DNA from: Thermoflavifilum sp.
GTDB taxonomy: Bacteria; Bacteroidota; Bacteroidia; Chitinophagales; Chitinophagaceae
Length of the DNA stretch: 64,000 nucleotides
Assembly (NCBI RefSeq): GCF_014961315.1
Contig: NZ_CP063141.1
Location: forward strand, 2,717,123 to 2,781,122
Direction of reading: 5' to 3'
This document shows, piece by piece, positions 37,391 to 46,746 of the stretch. Position numbers and translations under genes: made by a program. Under the pieces are notes generated by a model that saw only the letters and a program-made list of their open reading frames with translations, did not search any database and had not been told where the DNA came from. The number at the start of each line of letters is the position of its first letter. Within the stretch, counting starts at the first letter, position 1.

Positions 37391-37556
37391 TAAGATTTGA
37401 CCTAAAATAAGCACAAATTTCTCTAAGCTGTATATGGCATTGGACGATTGGCCACGGGCCTGCAGGGCATCAATTTATAGTCGCAAACAACTTGGATTAA
37501 GCTATCATAGTTTAAAAAAATGTATAACTCTCACAAATTAGCTTAATGAATAGTTA

Positions 37557-38051
37557 TTATTTATCATTCCACACCCATTCAAGACATTTTATTCCATTTT
37601 CATTAAGCTCTATGTACAATCCGTATTGATAATTGAGTACTTCCAAATAGGCTTTTATTTTTTCAATATCCTTTTTTTTCCCTTTATTCTTCCATGCTAA
37701 CTTAAGCTCAATCACAAGTAAATTGTGAAGTGCATCTTCCTCTCTATGTATAACTATATCTGGACGTGCTTTCTTCTTATTTCCACGTAATGGAATTTTT
37801 TTTATTATTTGGTTATTTTGTTCATCTGTCATTCGATTATATTCAGTATCGACATGATAATTTTTAATATGCTTTTCGATTATACATGCTAATTTGCTGC
37901 ATATTGTTCTTTCATGTATGTCATAATTACGCTTTAAAAGGTTCGGCCGTTCTTTTAGTAAAATAGCTACACTTTCTCTTATAATATTTTCTAACTGTTG
38001 TTGTGAATAGCTCATTTCAGTTTTAGAAGGAAGATTTGATTTGTTTTTCAT
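37557..38051 (-). CDS. PD-(D/E)XK-like protein of unknown role
   Basis: A 164-residue AT-rich gene. An N-terminal helical half (LENIIRESVAILLKERPNLLKR) is followed by ARPDIVIHRE and, 11 residues on, NLLVIELKLAWK, which reads as the D-x(n)-E-x-K nuclease motif. Short stand-alone proteins of this kind are common in accessory regions and are usually annotated hypothetical. No partner methylase or toxin is adjacent. It may be a nuclease or a motif-bearing non-enzyme. Low GC suggests transfer. Confidence 0.6.
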   Translation of the reverse strand: MKNKSNLPSKTEMSYSQQQLENIIRESVAILLKERPNLLKRNYDIHERTICSKLACIIEKHIKNYHVDTEYNRMTDEQNNQIIKKIPLRGNKKKARPDIVIHREEDALHNLLVIELKLAWKNKGKKKDIEKIKAYLEVLNYQYGLYIELNENGIKCLEWVWNDK

Positions 38052-38262
38052 AAATATTATTGTTTATTTTATTTGATTTCGCTTTATCATTGTTAGCTTA
38101 TCATTCCCATTGTGCTAAATTTTGACTTCATGTGCTACAATTGGTGTGCATGTTAATCTGTAAAACTAATCCCCACTCACAAAAAAATCAATACCCCTTT
38201 ACAAGGCAACCTACCATGCTGATGTGGGCAGCGAAACCTCAATCGCACTGCTTTATCCACAC

Positions 38263-38303
38263 GGGTGCAAAAAAGCTATTCAAGGGTGCGTTTGCGGCAA
38301 AAA
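38263..38303 (+). promoter_or_regulatory. AraC-type direct-repeat element before the GlxA regulator
   Basis: GGGTG at 38263 and 38284 (21 bp apart), each followed by A-rich bases, then TTGCGGCAAAAA. It is 27 bp upstream of the ATG at 38330. The same pattern is at 28790-28830. Direct repeats 21 bp apart are typical AraC-family operators, so autoregulation is likely. Confidence 0.5.
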
Positions 38304-38329
38304 TCTGTTACCTTCGGTAAAACCTTTTT

Positions 38330-39343
38330 ATGAAACAGATTACCCTCCTGGCTATTGAAGGCAGCAACTTAGGCAGCCTGGATCATCCGCGACGTGCGTT
38401 TCTAACGGTGAACAGCTGGTTGCAACAGCACCATCAGCCGGCCGCTTTCATCGTGAAGACCATCGGCTTGCATACATCCGTTCAGCTCGATCAGGGCCTG
38501 TATTCCATTCATCCCGAGGTGCTGATTCACGAACCACATCATCCCGATCTCATCATCATACCTGCTTTTGGAGGAGATATCGCCGATACCCTGCAGCGCA
38601 ACCATGCCTTTATCCCCTGGCTCATCGCACAACATGCCGCAGGTGCCGAGATTGCGAGTCTTTGCCTGGGTACATTCCTGCTGGCCGCCACGGGTTTACT
38701 GGATAATAAGTTGTGCGTCACACACTGGCAGGCGATTCCACTGTTTCGCAACCTGTTTCCCCGGGTACGGGTAACGACCGATCGCATCCTGACCGATGAG
38801 GCGGGATTGTACACGGGCGGGGGAGCATTTTCTTCGGCCAACCTAATGGTGTATTTGATTGAAAAATATGCCGGTCATGAAGCGGCTATGCATTGCGCCA
38901 GGGTGTTTCAAATCGACCTGAACCGGCAATCGCAATCGCCTTTCATGATTTTTCATCCGCAAAAAAATCATGCAGATGAGGCCGTACGGCAAGCACAGGA
39001 ATACATCGAGCAACATTATGCACAGCCCATCACCGTCAGCCAGTTGTGCCAGCTGCTTGCGCTGAGCCGACGAAGTTTTGAACGTCGGTTCAAGCAGGCA
39101 ACAGGATTCACCGTGGGAGGCTATATCCAGCGGGTGCGTATGGAAGCGGCAAAGAAAAAATTGGAAAGCGAGGCCACCCTGGTCAACGAAGTCATGTATG
39201 CCGTGGGATATCAAGATCATAAGGCTTTTCGGGAAGCTTTCAAAAAGATAACCGGACTCTCGCCGCTGCAATACCGCAACCGGTATGGCAAAAACTGGTA
39301 TAGGTCGGCCCACGACCCGATGATGGGTCATGAATTGAATTAA
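38330..39343 (+). CDS. GlxA family AraC-type transcriptional regulator
   Basis: A 337-residue regulator with an N-terminal DJ-1/PfpI-like domain (about 1-200: DLIIIPAFGGDI, EIASLCLGTFLLAATGLL with the nucleophile-elbow cysteine) and a C-terminal AraC DNA-binding domain (about 230-325: PITVSQLCQLLALSRRSFERR, YAVGYQDHKAFREAFKKITGLSP). GlxA members act as transcription activators sensing small metabolites. It heads a run of four closely spaced rightward genes (VOC at 9 bp, bshB1 at 43 bp, beta-lactamase-like at 13 bp). Confidence 0.92.
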   Translation: MKQITLLAIEGSNLGSLDHPRRAFLTVNSWLQQHHQPAAFIVKTIGLHTSVQLDQGLYSIHPEVLIHEPHHPDLIIIPAFGGDIADTLQRNHAFIPWLIAQHAAGAEIASLCLGTFLLAATGLLDNKLCVTHWQAIPLFRNLFPRVRVTTDRILTDEAGLYTGGGAFSSANLMVYLIEKYAGHEAAMHCARVFQIDLNRQSQSPFMIFHPQKNHADEAVRQAQEYIEQHYAQPITVSQLCQLLALSRRSFERRFKQATGFTVGGYIQRVRMEAAKKKLESEATLVNEVMYAVGYQDHKAFREAFKKITGLSPLQYRNRYGKNWYRSAHDPMMGHELN

Positions 39344-39351
39344 AATCAGTT

Positions 39352-39858
39352 ATGATGTACGATACGCTTCCTCCCTACACCGCTCCGGCACAAACCCGCA
39401 TCGGGCATGTGCATCTCAAGGTGGCCGACCTGCAACGCTCGATCGCCTTTTACCGCGATTTACTGGGTTTCGAACTCACCCTGTGGTATGGCGATGAGGC
39501 GGCTTTTCTTTCGGCCGGCGGCTATCATCACCACATTGGCATCAACATCTGGTACAGCCGCAACGCCCCTCCCGCCCCACTGCATCAGGCTGGATTGTAT
39601 CATTTTGCCATCCTTTATCCCACGCGGAAAGACCTGGCCATGATACTGCATCGCCTCCTGCAGGCCGATTATCCACTTACCGGGGCCAGCGATCACGGCG
39701 TCTCGGAAGCTATTTATCTGAACGACCCCGACGGCAACGGCGTGGAGCTTTACTGGGACAGGCCCCGGGAACGCTGGCCCAGAACGGCCGACGGAAAAAT
39801 CGATATGTACACCCGCCCCCTCGACGTGCAGGGCCTGCTGCGGGAACTGGACGGGTGA
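39352..39858 (+). CDS. VOC family extradiol-dioxygenase-like protein
   Basis: A 168-residue VOC enzyme: TRIGHVHLKVADLQRSIAFYRDLLGFELTLWYGD at the start, HHIGINIWYS (metal His), then GLYHFAILYP and GNGVELYWDRP, where the final glutamate is the usual metal ligand. Resembles the CatE (catechol 2,3-dioxygenase)-like group. It follows the AraC gene by 9 bp and probably serves the same regulon. Substrate unknown. Confidence 0.85.
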   Translation: MMYDTLPPYTAPAQTRIGHVHLKVADLQRSIAFYRDLLGFELTLWYGDEAAFLSAGGYHHHIGINIWYSRNAPPAPLHQAGLYHFAILYPTRKDLAMILHRLLQADYPLTGASDHGVSEAIYLNDPDGNGVELYWDRPRERWPRTADGKIDMYTRPLDVQGLLRELDG

Positions 39859-39900
39859 TAAACAGCTGGTCATCTGGATGTTTTTCCGGAATTTTGACGC

Positions 39901-40632
39901 ATGGAAGCCGAAACACAAAAACTGGATATCCTGGCTATCGCCGCCCATCCCGATGATGTAGAACTTTCCTGTGCCGGCACGCTGATGGTTCATGTGCAGA
40001 TGGGCCATCGGGTGGGCATCGTCGATCTGACGGCCGGTGAACTGGGCACGCGAGGAACACCCGAGATCCGCGCGGCGGAAGCTCGTAAAGCCACCGAGAT
40101 CATGGGTATTGAAGTGCGTGAAAACGCCGGACTGCCCGATGGGTTCTTTCAAAATGAACGGGAACATCAATTGCGCCTGATACCGTTTATCCGCTACTTC
40201 CAGCCCGACATCGTGCTCACGAATGCAGAACGGGATCGACACCCCGATCATGGCCGCGCTGCTCAACTGGTCGAAGACAGCTGTTTTCTCTCGGGCCTGC
40301 GGAAAATCGAAACCCACTGGAAGGGGCGCCCCCAGCAAGCCTGGCGACCCAAGCATGTCTGGCATTTCATTCAGGACGAAGACCTGGAGCCGGATTTCAT
40401 TGTGGATATCAGCGCCGTGATGGATAAAAAGATAGAAGCCATCAAAGCCTTCCACTCACAATTTCTGGCCAGTCCCGATGATCCGCTACAAACCTATATT
40501 TCCACGCCCGCTTTTTTTGAACACATTGTACAACGGGCACAGATGTGGGGCTATCGAATCGGCGTACAGTACGGCGAAGGATTTACTTCCCGGAAGCCGT
40601 TGGGCGTCGGCCATTTGAAGGCATTTGTATAA
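39901..40632 (+). CDS. bshB1: Bacillithiol biosynthesis deacetylase BshB1
   Basis: A 243-residue zinc-dependent deacetylase that removes the acetyl group from GlcNAc-malate to give GlcN-malate in bacillithiol synthesis. Visible: AIAAHPDDVELSCAGTL with the zinc-binding HPDD, VGIVDLTAGELGTRGT, NAGLPDGFF, DRHPDHGRAA with the second histidine pair, and the C-terminal YGEGFTSRKPLGV. It lies in the AraC-VOC-bshB1-beta-lactamase run. The other bacillithiol genes are not in the window. Confidence 0.93.
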   Translation: MEAETQKLDILAIAAHPDDVELSCAGTLMVHVQMGHRVGIVDLTAGELGTRGTPEIRAAEARKATEIMGIEVRENAGLPDGFFQNEREHQLRLIPFIRYFQPDIVLTNAERDRHPDHGRAAQLVEDSCFLSGLRKIETHWKGRPQQAWRPKHVWHFIQDEDLEPDFIVDISAVMDKKIEAIKAFHSQFLASPDDPLQTYISTPAFFEHIVQRAQMWGYRIGVQYGEGFTSRKPLGVGHLKAFV

Positions 40633-40644
40633 ACACGTTCCAGT

Positions 40645-41565
40645 ATGAAAAAACTCGGCATCCTTTTGTGCTGCGGCTGCTTCAGCCTGCCTGTTTTCGC
40701 CCAGCATTACCGCATCGATCACAAACTGCAACGCCGCCTCGAAGCCCTGGTGAAGCCTTTTCAGGGTACGGTGGGCATTTATGTACATAAGTTAGGCACC
40801 AACAAAGAAGCCGCCATCCATGCCGACTCGCTATTTCCCACGGCCAGCATGATCAAAGTGGCCATACAGGCGGTCATCTTCCAGCGCATCGCCGACAGTC
40901 AGCTGCAATATCATCAGAACCTGTTGTATCGCGATTCGCTCTATTATCCCGGTGTGGATATCTTAGGTATGGCAAAAGACAGCACGCAGATTGAGCTGAG
41001 CAAGGTGGTGATGCTGATGATCACGGAAAGTGACAACACGGCGGCGCTGTGGCTGCAATCGCTGGCCGGAGGCGGCAAGGCCATCAACCAGTGGCTGGCC
41101 GATCATGGTTATCAATACTATCGGGTCAATACACGCACACCCGGCCGGGAGGCGGCTTACCGGCAATATGGCTGGGGACAGACCACCCCGCGCGAAATGG
41201 CTCGTTTTCTCGTCCAGCTACGCAAAGGTGAAATCATTTCACCTGCCGCCAGCGAACGCATGTACCGCAACCTGTGTCATATCTACTGGGATGATGTGGC
41301 GCTCTCACAAATTCCGCCTTATGTACAGGCGGCATCTAAACAGGGCGCCGTGGATGATTCCCGATCGGAAGTGGTGCTGGTAAACGCGCCTCATGGCGAT
41401 TATGTGTTTTGTGTGGATACCAAAAACATCGCCGATCAAAGCTGGACACACAATAACGCCGCGTGGGAACTCATCCGACAGGTGTCGGCCCTGCTCTGGC
41501 ATTATTTTGAACCCCATGACCACTGGCGAACACCTGCCGGTTATGAGCGATTCATGCAGGAATAA
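40645..41565 (+). CDS. Class A beta-lactamase-like serine hydrolase
   Basis: A 306-residue secreted protein with signal CFSLPVFAQ. Active-site motifs in order: ASMIKVA (S-x-x-K, serine about residue 68), ESDNTAA (SDN, about 128) and SKQGAVDDSR (K-x-G with Q in the middle, about 232), so close to KTG. In class A enzymes the serine opens beta-lactams; Bacteroidota have many relatives that act on cell-wall peptides or have no known substrate. The missing KTG threonine leaves lactamase activity uncertain. Confidence 0.8.
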   Translation: MKKLGILLCCGCFSLPVFAQHYRIDHKLQRRLEALVKPFQGTVGIYVHKLGTNKEAAIHADSLFPTASMIKVAIQAVIFQRIADSQLQYHQNLLYRDSLYYPGVDILGMAKDSTQIELSKVVMLMITESDNTAALWLQSLAGGGKAINQWLADHGYQYYRVNTRTPGREAAYRQYGWGQTTPREMARFLVQLRKGEIISPAASERMYRNLCHIYWDDVALSQIPPYVQAASKQGAVDDSRSEVVLVNAPHGDYVFCVDTKNIADQSWTHNNAAWELIRQVSALLWHYFEPHDHWRTPAGYERFMQE

Positions 41566-41568
41566 TCG

Positions 41569-41775
41569 CTATGCCACACGCTGACTGCGGCCGATAATCA
41601 GGTAGAGAATAGAGCCCAGCAGCGGAAGCAAAATCACCACCACAATCCAGATGATTTTGGTGGTATCGCTATTGAACCGGCTTTTAATAATATCCACCAG
41701 GGCCCAGATCCAGAGGATCAGCGTGAGCAATCCCCAGAGGCCCCAGCCCAGAAAAAGCAACATCAAGGTTTGCAT
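41569..41775 (-). CDS. PLDc_N-type small membrane protein 1
   Basis: A 68-residue two-helix protein: LLTLILWIWALVDIIKSRF, then IIWIVVVILLPLLGSILYLIIGRS. This is the phospholipase-D N-terminal-like (PLDc_N) module that occurs alone in many Bacteroidota. It is a paralog of the gene at 41814. The convergent gap to the beta-lactamase end is 3 bp. Function unknown. Confidence 0.8.
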   Translation of the reverse strand: MQTLMLLFLGWGLWGLLTLILWIWALVDIIKSRFNSDTTKIIWIVVVILLPLLGSILYLIIGRSQRVA

Positions 41776-41813
41776 ATAGCATGTATTTGAGGTGAAAAGC
41801 GTGCTGTAAATTT

Positions 41814-42035
41814 TTACATGGATTGCCGCTGCCCGCGTCCTATAATCCAGTATAAAAGCGTACCCAGCAAAGGCAAGAAGACCACCAGCAATATCCAGAT
41901 CAATTTGGTGGTATCACTATCGAATCGGCTTCGCAAAATATCCACTATAGCCCAGATCCATACCACCAATACAAACAAACAGCACAGGACGATGAGTAAA
42001 ATGAGTACTAATGCGGCAGCATCGGAGAAATACAT
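41814..42035 (-). CDS. PLDc_N-type small membrane protein 2
   Basis: A 73-residue close paralog of the gene at 41569: VWIWAIVDILRSRFDSDTTK and LIWILLVVFLPLLGTLLYWIIGRG are nearly the same as in the neighbour. The two are head to tail 38 bp apart, so this is a recent tandem duplication and probably one transcript. Confidence 0.8.
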   Translation of the reverse strand: MYFSDAAALVLILLIVLCCLFVLVVWIWAIVDILRSRFDSDTTKLIWILLVVFLPLLGTLLYWIIGRGQRQSM

Positions 42036-42316
42036 AAAAGCAGGATGAAAAATGATATATCGAATTTATTATTTCTTTTGCTCAATCAACCGGAGTCGTT
42101 GCTTGATGGCCACTCATACCAGGCAGGCACACGCATTGAACTGTACCACATCGTAAATCAATATCATCTCCATTCAAAGATAGGCAAGCCCTATTCCTAC
42201 TCGTATGCCTCCAACCGTGAATTTTTCGTTAAAGATAATATTTAAAACAAGAAATTTATATGGATTTTATTTACCTTAAATTCGAGCTTTCGTTTTTTAC
42301 ACCAAAACATTTTCCG

Positions 42317-42934
42317 ATGTATCACAAATATGCTTTCCGGTTGTTGATGATTGGCCTTCTATCCGGTCTATTCAAACTACAAGCTATGGCACAATCCACT
42401 CCTCTGGCAAAGGGTGATAAAGCACCCTTATTCACAGCCAGGGCCTGTCTGGCAGGCAAGACATTCGATTTTTCACTGAAAAATGCACTGGAAAAAGGAC
42501 CCGTAGTGTTGTATTTTTATCCGGCCGCCTACACGGGTGGTTGCGATCTGGAGGCGCATACTTTTTCCGAACTGAAGGATGAATTTACAAAAGCAGGAGC
42601 TACCATCATTGGTGTATCTGCCGATGATATTGCCCGCCTGAAATCGTTTTCGGCTGATCCCGATTATTGTGCAGGGAAATTCCCGGTAGCTTCTGATCCG
42701 GATGGAAAAATTGCAGCCCGATATGGTTTAAAACTGATACCGCCCCAGCCGGGCGTAAAGGATGTGAGAGGCGAGCCGGTTACACATGGCTTCATTCCCC
42801 GCACCACATTTGTCATCGATGCCAGGGGGAACATCATCGCTGTGTTTTCGTCGGAAACGGATCATATTTCGCCCGATCAACACGCTAAGATGTCGCTTGC
42901 CATCGTGAAAAAGCTACATCCCCATCAGAGCTGA
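42317..42934 (+). CDS. Secreted peroxiredoxin (AhpC/TSA family)
   Basis: A 205-residue thiol peroxidase from the ATG at 42317, with signal peptide ending KLQAMAQ. The domain has KAPLFTARACLAGKTF, VVLYFYPAAYTGGCDLE with the peroxidatic cysteine (about residue 75; GG replaces the usual TP-G context), and YCAGKFPVASDPDG with a second cysteine that could resolve. It ends with TFVIDARGNIIAVF. Probably periplasmic; it would remove peroxides. Stand-alone. Confidence 0.85.
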   Translation: MYHKYAFRLLMIGLLSGLFKLQAMAQSTPLAKGDKAPLFTARACLAGKTFDFSLKNALEKGPVVLYFYPAAYTGGCDLEAHTFSELKDEFTKAGATIIGVSADDIARLKSFSADPDYCAGKFPVASDPDGKIAARYGLKLIPPQPGVKDVRGEPVTHGFIPRTTFVIDARGNIIAVFSSETDHISPDQHAKMSLAIVKKLHPHQS

Positions 42935-43018
42935 GCAGGTTACATGATGCGGATATCGAATATCCGGTGATTGCTGAAGCGTGTGCGATGGCATTTGCCA
43001 TTCAGCGCCGATAGCATG

Positions 43019-44290
43019 TTAAATACTAAATCCATCGGGTAAAATACTGCCTTTTTTCACGACCACAATGCCCTCTTTCACGGTATAAAGCGGATGGTCG
43101 GTATCGGCCAGGTGGGGGCCGCCATTGATGCGCACATCATTGCCCACCCTGCAGTTTTTGTCGATGATCGCATTTTTAATGTAGCAACGTTCGCCAATGC
43201 CTAACGGAGGAATGCCTTTGCTATAAGAAGCATTGATTTCCTCGAGCGTTTGATAATAATCATTCCCCATCACATAACAATTTACCAGCGTGGTTCCCCG
43301 GCCTATACGCGTCCGAATGCCCACCAGCGTATGCTCCAGCCGACTGGCCATAATGATGCAACCATCGGCGATGACGGTTTTTTCAAGGGTTGTGCCCGAA
43401 ATCTTGGTGGGCGGTAACATGCGGGGACGAGTATAAATATTACGTTCGTTGTCGAATAAATTGAACTTTGGAATTTCATTGGTGAGTTCAAGATTGGCTT
43501 CGAAAAATGAAGGCACTGTGCCGATATCCGTCCAGTAACCTTCAAACTGGTAACTCACTACTTTATATTTTCCAATAGCCTCTGGAATAATCTCCTTTCC
43601 AAAGTCGGTGGAGACCACATCTTCGCGGAGAATTTTAAACAACACCTCTTTGTTAAACAGGTAAATCCCCATGGAAGCCAGATAAACACGGCCGGCCGAT
43701 TTCATTTCTTCACCGGTATCGGAAGCCCATTGCAGAATAGCATCACCTTTGGGTTTTTCTGTAAATGCCACAATATTGCCGTCGGGATCGGTTTTCATGA
43801 TTCCAAATGATGAAGCATCCTGAAAATTCACGGGTGTGGTAGCAATAGTAATATCGGCCTGCTTTTCAATATGATAGTTAATCATGAGCTGGTAATCCAT
43901 TTGATAGAGCTGATCACCGGAAAGGATGAGCACATAATTGAACTCAAATCCTTCCAGATGATGCAGGCATTGTCTTACGGCATCGGCCGTTCCCTGGTAC
44001 CAGGTTGGATTTTCTGGAGTTTGTTCTGCAGCAAGAATATCTACAAAACCGCTGTTAAAATGATCAAAATGATAGGTGTTTTTGATATGCCGATTCAGCG
44101 AAGCCGAGTTGTATTGTGTAAGCACGAATATGCGCTTCAAACCGGAGTTTAAACAATTGGAAATCGGAATATCTACCAGGCGATATTTACCAGCAATGGG
44201 AACTGCAGGCTTTGAACGGCTTTTGGTGAGGGGATACAGTCTTGTGCCCTGGCCACCACCCAGAATGAGGGAAATAACAGACGGCTGCAT
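43019..44290 (-). CDS. glgC: Glucose-1-phosphate adenylyltransferase
   Basis: Makes ADP-glucose from ATP and glucose-1-phosphate for glycogen. 423 residues. GGGQGTRLYPLTKSRSKPAV at the start (nucleotide-binding glycine loop), LSGDQLYQMDYQLMI, AFTEKPKGDA, and a left-handed beta-helix C-terminus (RLEHTLVGIRTRIGRGTTL, YIKNAIIDKNCRVGNDVRI). Directly downstream (3 bp) of glgA, so glgA-glgC are co-transcribed. Confidence 0.95.
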   Translation of the reverse strand: MQPSVISLILGGGQGTRLYPLTKSRSKPAVPIAGKYRLVDIPISNCLNSGLKRIFVLTQYNSASLNRHIKNTYHFDHFNSGFVDILAAEQTPENPTWYQGTADAVRQCLHHLEGFEFNYVLILSGDQLYQMDYQLMINYHIEKQADITIATTPVNFQDASSFGIMKTDPDGNIVAFTEKPKGDAILQWASDTGEEMKSAGRVYLASMGIYLFNKEVLFKILREDVVSTDFGKEIIPEAIGKYKVVSYQFEGYWTDIGTVPSFFEANLELTNEIPKFNLFDNERNIYTRPRMLPPTKISGTTLEKTVIADGCIIMASRLEHTLVGIRTRIGRGTTLVNCYVMGNDYYQTLEEINASYSKGIPPLGIGERCYIKNAIIDKNCRVGNDVRINGGPHLADTDHPLYTVKEGIVVVKKGSILPDGFSI

Positions 44291-44293
44291 ACA

Positions 44294-45712
44294 CTAAGGT
44301 TTTAATTGGGCATATAAATGTAAATATTCTTGTGCAGATTTATCCCATGAAAAATCAAGCTGCATGATTCGTTGCTGCAGATCCAGCAAATCATCCGGTT
44401 GTTGATACAGATGCATGGCACGTGAAATCGCATGGGTGATGTCCCATACCGATGGTTGCAAAAAACGAATCCCATAGCCGCCGGGGTCGCCGATATCGAT
44501 GACTGTATCATACAAACCGCCAACCGCTCTTACAATGGGCACGGTACCATATCGCATGGCATACATTTGATTCAGGCCACAGGGCTCAATCCGGGAAGGC
44601 ATCAACAAAAAATCGGCTGCAGCATAGAGCTGATGAGATAAGGTTTCATCATAGCCGATATAGGCCTTGCAATGATCGCTGTGATGAGCCTCGGCCTGTC
44701 GCAGCAACCATTCGATATGCGGATCACCACTTCCGAGCAAAATAAAATTCATTCCATACTGCGATTCATACAGACTTCTGGCCACCGCATCGGGCAAGAG
44801 ATCGGCTCCTTTTTCATATACCAGCCGGCCGATAAATACAAACAAAGGTTTTGTTTCATCTATTTGAAAACGCCGGCAGAGCTCCATTTTATTGGCTAAT
44901 TTTCCTTCTTTCACCGTATGCGCATCAAACGTATGCACGATGCGAGCATCTGTTTGCGGATCCCAGGTCTGCGTATCAATTCCGTTCAATATACCTACAG
45001 CTTTATGGCGCTCTTGCCTGAAAAGCGCTTCCAGACCGCCCGCCGATATACATAATTCCTCCAGATAATGAGGCGAAACGGTAGTTATTTTCCAGCTACA
45101 TTTTACAGCAGCCGCCAGGGGATTAATCAAATGATTCCAGTCGAGCATGCCTGCTTTCCAAGGATCATAAGCAGGTAGATAATAGGCCTTATCCCAGCCA
45201 AACTGCCCCTGATATTGTGCATTATGAATCGTAAAAACCGTAGGAATCTGTCGCAGATAATCGTATTTGTAGCAATAGTTCATCATGAAGGGAATCAGTC
45301 CTGCATGATGATCATGGCAATGCACCACATCCGGATGATGGCGCCAGCTGTTCAACCACTCCATCACGCCAATCTGAAAAGCCGTGAATCGCTCGAGATC
45401 ATTGAAACAACCATACACCTGGTCCCCTTCAATTAAACCGGGGATTTCGAGCAAATACAAATCAAAACCCAAAAGATTGTGTTTTTCCCTGATAACATTG
45501 AAATGATACCAGGTAGGGCCCAGCCAGAGACCACCCTGATGCACCAGTTCAAATTCATGTTCAATCAAAAAACGCGTACGGTAACAGGGCATCACGACCT
45601 TGGCAATACAGCCCTGTTGTTGCTGATATTTCGGCAAAGCACCCACCACATCTCCCAATCCACCTACTTTGGCTACCGGGTAACATTCCGCGCTGACGTG
45701 CAAAATTTCCAT
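44294..45712 (-). CDS. glgA: Glycogen synthase
   Basis: Adds glucose from ADP-glucose to glycogen. 472 residues: CYPVAKVGGLGDVVGALPKYQ at the start (KxGGL ADP-glucose loop), TVFTIHNAQYQGQFGW, KAYIGYDETLSHQLYAAAD and the C-terminal FLLMPSRIEPCGLNQMYAMRYG (E-x7-E nucleotide site) of GT5. First gene of the glg pair. Starts with an ATG and its frame is intact. Confidence 0.95.
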   Translation of the reverse strand: MEILHVSAECYPVAKVGGLGDVVGALPKYQQQQGCIAKVVMPCYRTRFLIEHEFELVHQGGLWLGPTWYHFNVIREKHNLLGFDLYLLEIPGLIEGDQVYGCFNDLERFTAFQIGVMEWLNSWRHHPDVVHCHDHHAGLIPFMMNYCYKYDYLRQIPTVFTIHNAQYQGQFGWDKAYYLPAYDPWKAGMLDWNHLINPLAAAVKCSWKITTVSPHYLEELCISAGGLEALFRQERHKAVGILNGIDTQTWDPQTDARIVHTFDAHTVKEGKLANKMELCRRFQIDETKPLFVFIGRLVYEKGADLLPDAVARSLYESQYGMNFILLGSGDPHIEWLLRQAEAHHSDHCKAYIGYDETLSHQLYAAADFLLMPSRIEPCGLNQMYAMRYGTVPIVRAVGGLYDTVIDIGDPGGYGIRFLQPSVWDITHAISRAMHLYQQPDDLLDLQQRIMQLDFSWDKSAQEYLHLYAQLKP

Positions 45713-45830
45713 GCGTAAAAGCTTAACTCAATTCTATGTAATGAAAATCAGTTGAGAATCAATCATAGAACAATTTAATAAGTTATAGTTGAACATACAA
45801 GCATTTCCGTAAAATTCTATTCAAGCGGCC

Positions 45831-46739
45831 TTACATGTTGTGGAAATGTGGATGAAAGCGGTCGAGCGTGTCGCGAAGATAACCGGTATCGATATGGGTA
45901 TAAATTTCTGTCGTGGTGATGCTTTCGTGACCTAGCATATCTTTCACGGCCTTTAAATCGGCACCGCCCTCTAACAAATGGGTGGCAAAAGAATGGCGGA
46001 ATGTATGGGGCGAAATCTGTTTGTGGATGCCTGCCGCCGCGGCCAGTGATTTTACGATATGAAATACCATAACACGCGTCAGGGGCCGCCCCCTTCGGTT
46101 CAGGAACAAGATATCCCGAGCGCTTGCCTCCGGCTGGATATGTACCCTTACCTGGTCGCGATAGAGCTGGATATATTTCAGGGCTAATTTCCCGATGGGC
46201 ACGAGTCGTTGCTTATTGCCTTTACCGATGACACGAATAAAGCCGATTTCCGGGTAAAGATCGGAAATACGCAGGCTGATGAGCTCGCTCACCCGTAATC
46301 CGCAACTGTAGAGGGTTTCAAGCATAGCTTTGTTGCGCATGCCTTCGGGTTTACTGAGGTCAATCGCTGCGATGATTCGATCAATTTCATCTACCGTGAG
46401 CACATCGGGAAGTTTGCGCCTGAGTCTGGGCAGTTCCAGCAGGGAAGCCGGATTCTCGGCGACGACTTCTTCCATTACAAGATAATGGAAAAACATGCGT
46501 AAACCCGAAATCATGCGAGCCTGCGAGCTTGCCGCAAGTCCCATTTCTGCAATCGTGCGCACAAAGTCCTGCAAATCGGTAAGCTGCACGGCATCGGGAC
46601 CCACCAATCGACCGGAATCTTCCAGATACTGGGCAAACAGGCACACATCATGCCGATAGGCTTCAATAGAATTGGGCGACAGATCTTTTTCCAGTTTTAA
46701 ATAAGCCATAAAACCCTGTATGTAAGCCTTCCAGATCAT
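45831..46739 (-). CDS. xerD: Tyrosine recombinase XerD
   Basis: Resolves chromosome dimers at dif. 302 residues from the ATG at 46739. SAM-like N-domain (FMAYLKLEKDLSPNSIEAY), catalytic YSCGLRVSELI (Arg I), HTFRHSFATHLLEGG (His/Arg), LGHESITTTEIYTHI (His and Tyr nucleophile). 7 bp after wbqC. Distinct from the mobile recombinase at 31827. Confidence 0.9.
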   Translation of the reverse strand: MIWKAYIQGFMAYLKLEKDLSPNSIEAYRHDVCLFAQYLEDSGRLVGPDAVQLTDLQDFVRTIAEMGLAASSQARMISGLRMFFHYLVMEEVVAENPASLLELPRLRRKLPDVLTVDEIDRIIAAIDLSKPEGMRNKAMLETLYSCGLRVSELISLRISDLYPEIGFIRVIGKGNKQRLVPIGKLALKYIQLYRDQVRVHIQPEASARDILFLNRRGRPLTRVMVFHIVKSLAAAAGIHKQISPHTFRHSFATHLLEGGADLKAVKDMLGHESITTTEIYTHIDTGYLRDTLDRFHPHFHNM

Positions 46740-46746
46740 GTGAAGA

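Noticed and set aside
42045..42245. 66-residue gene before the peroxiredoxin
   Set aside because: Poor coding character and no recognisable features; left out.
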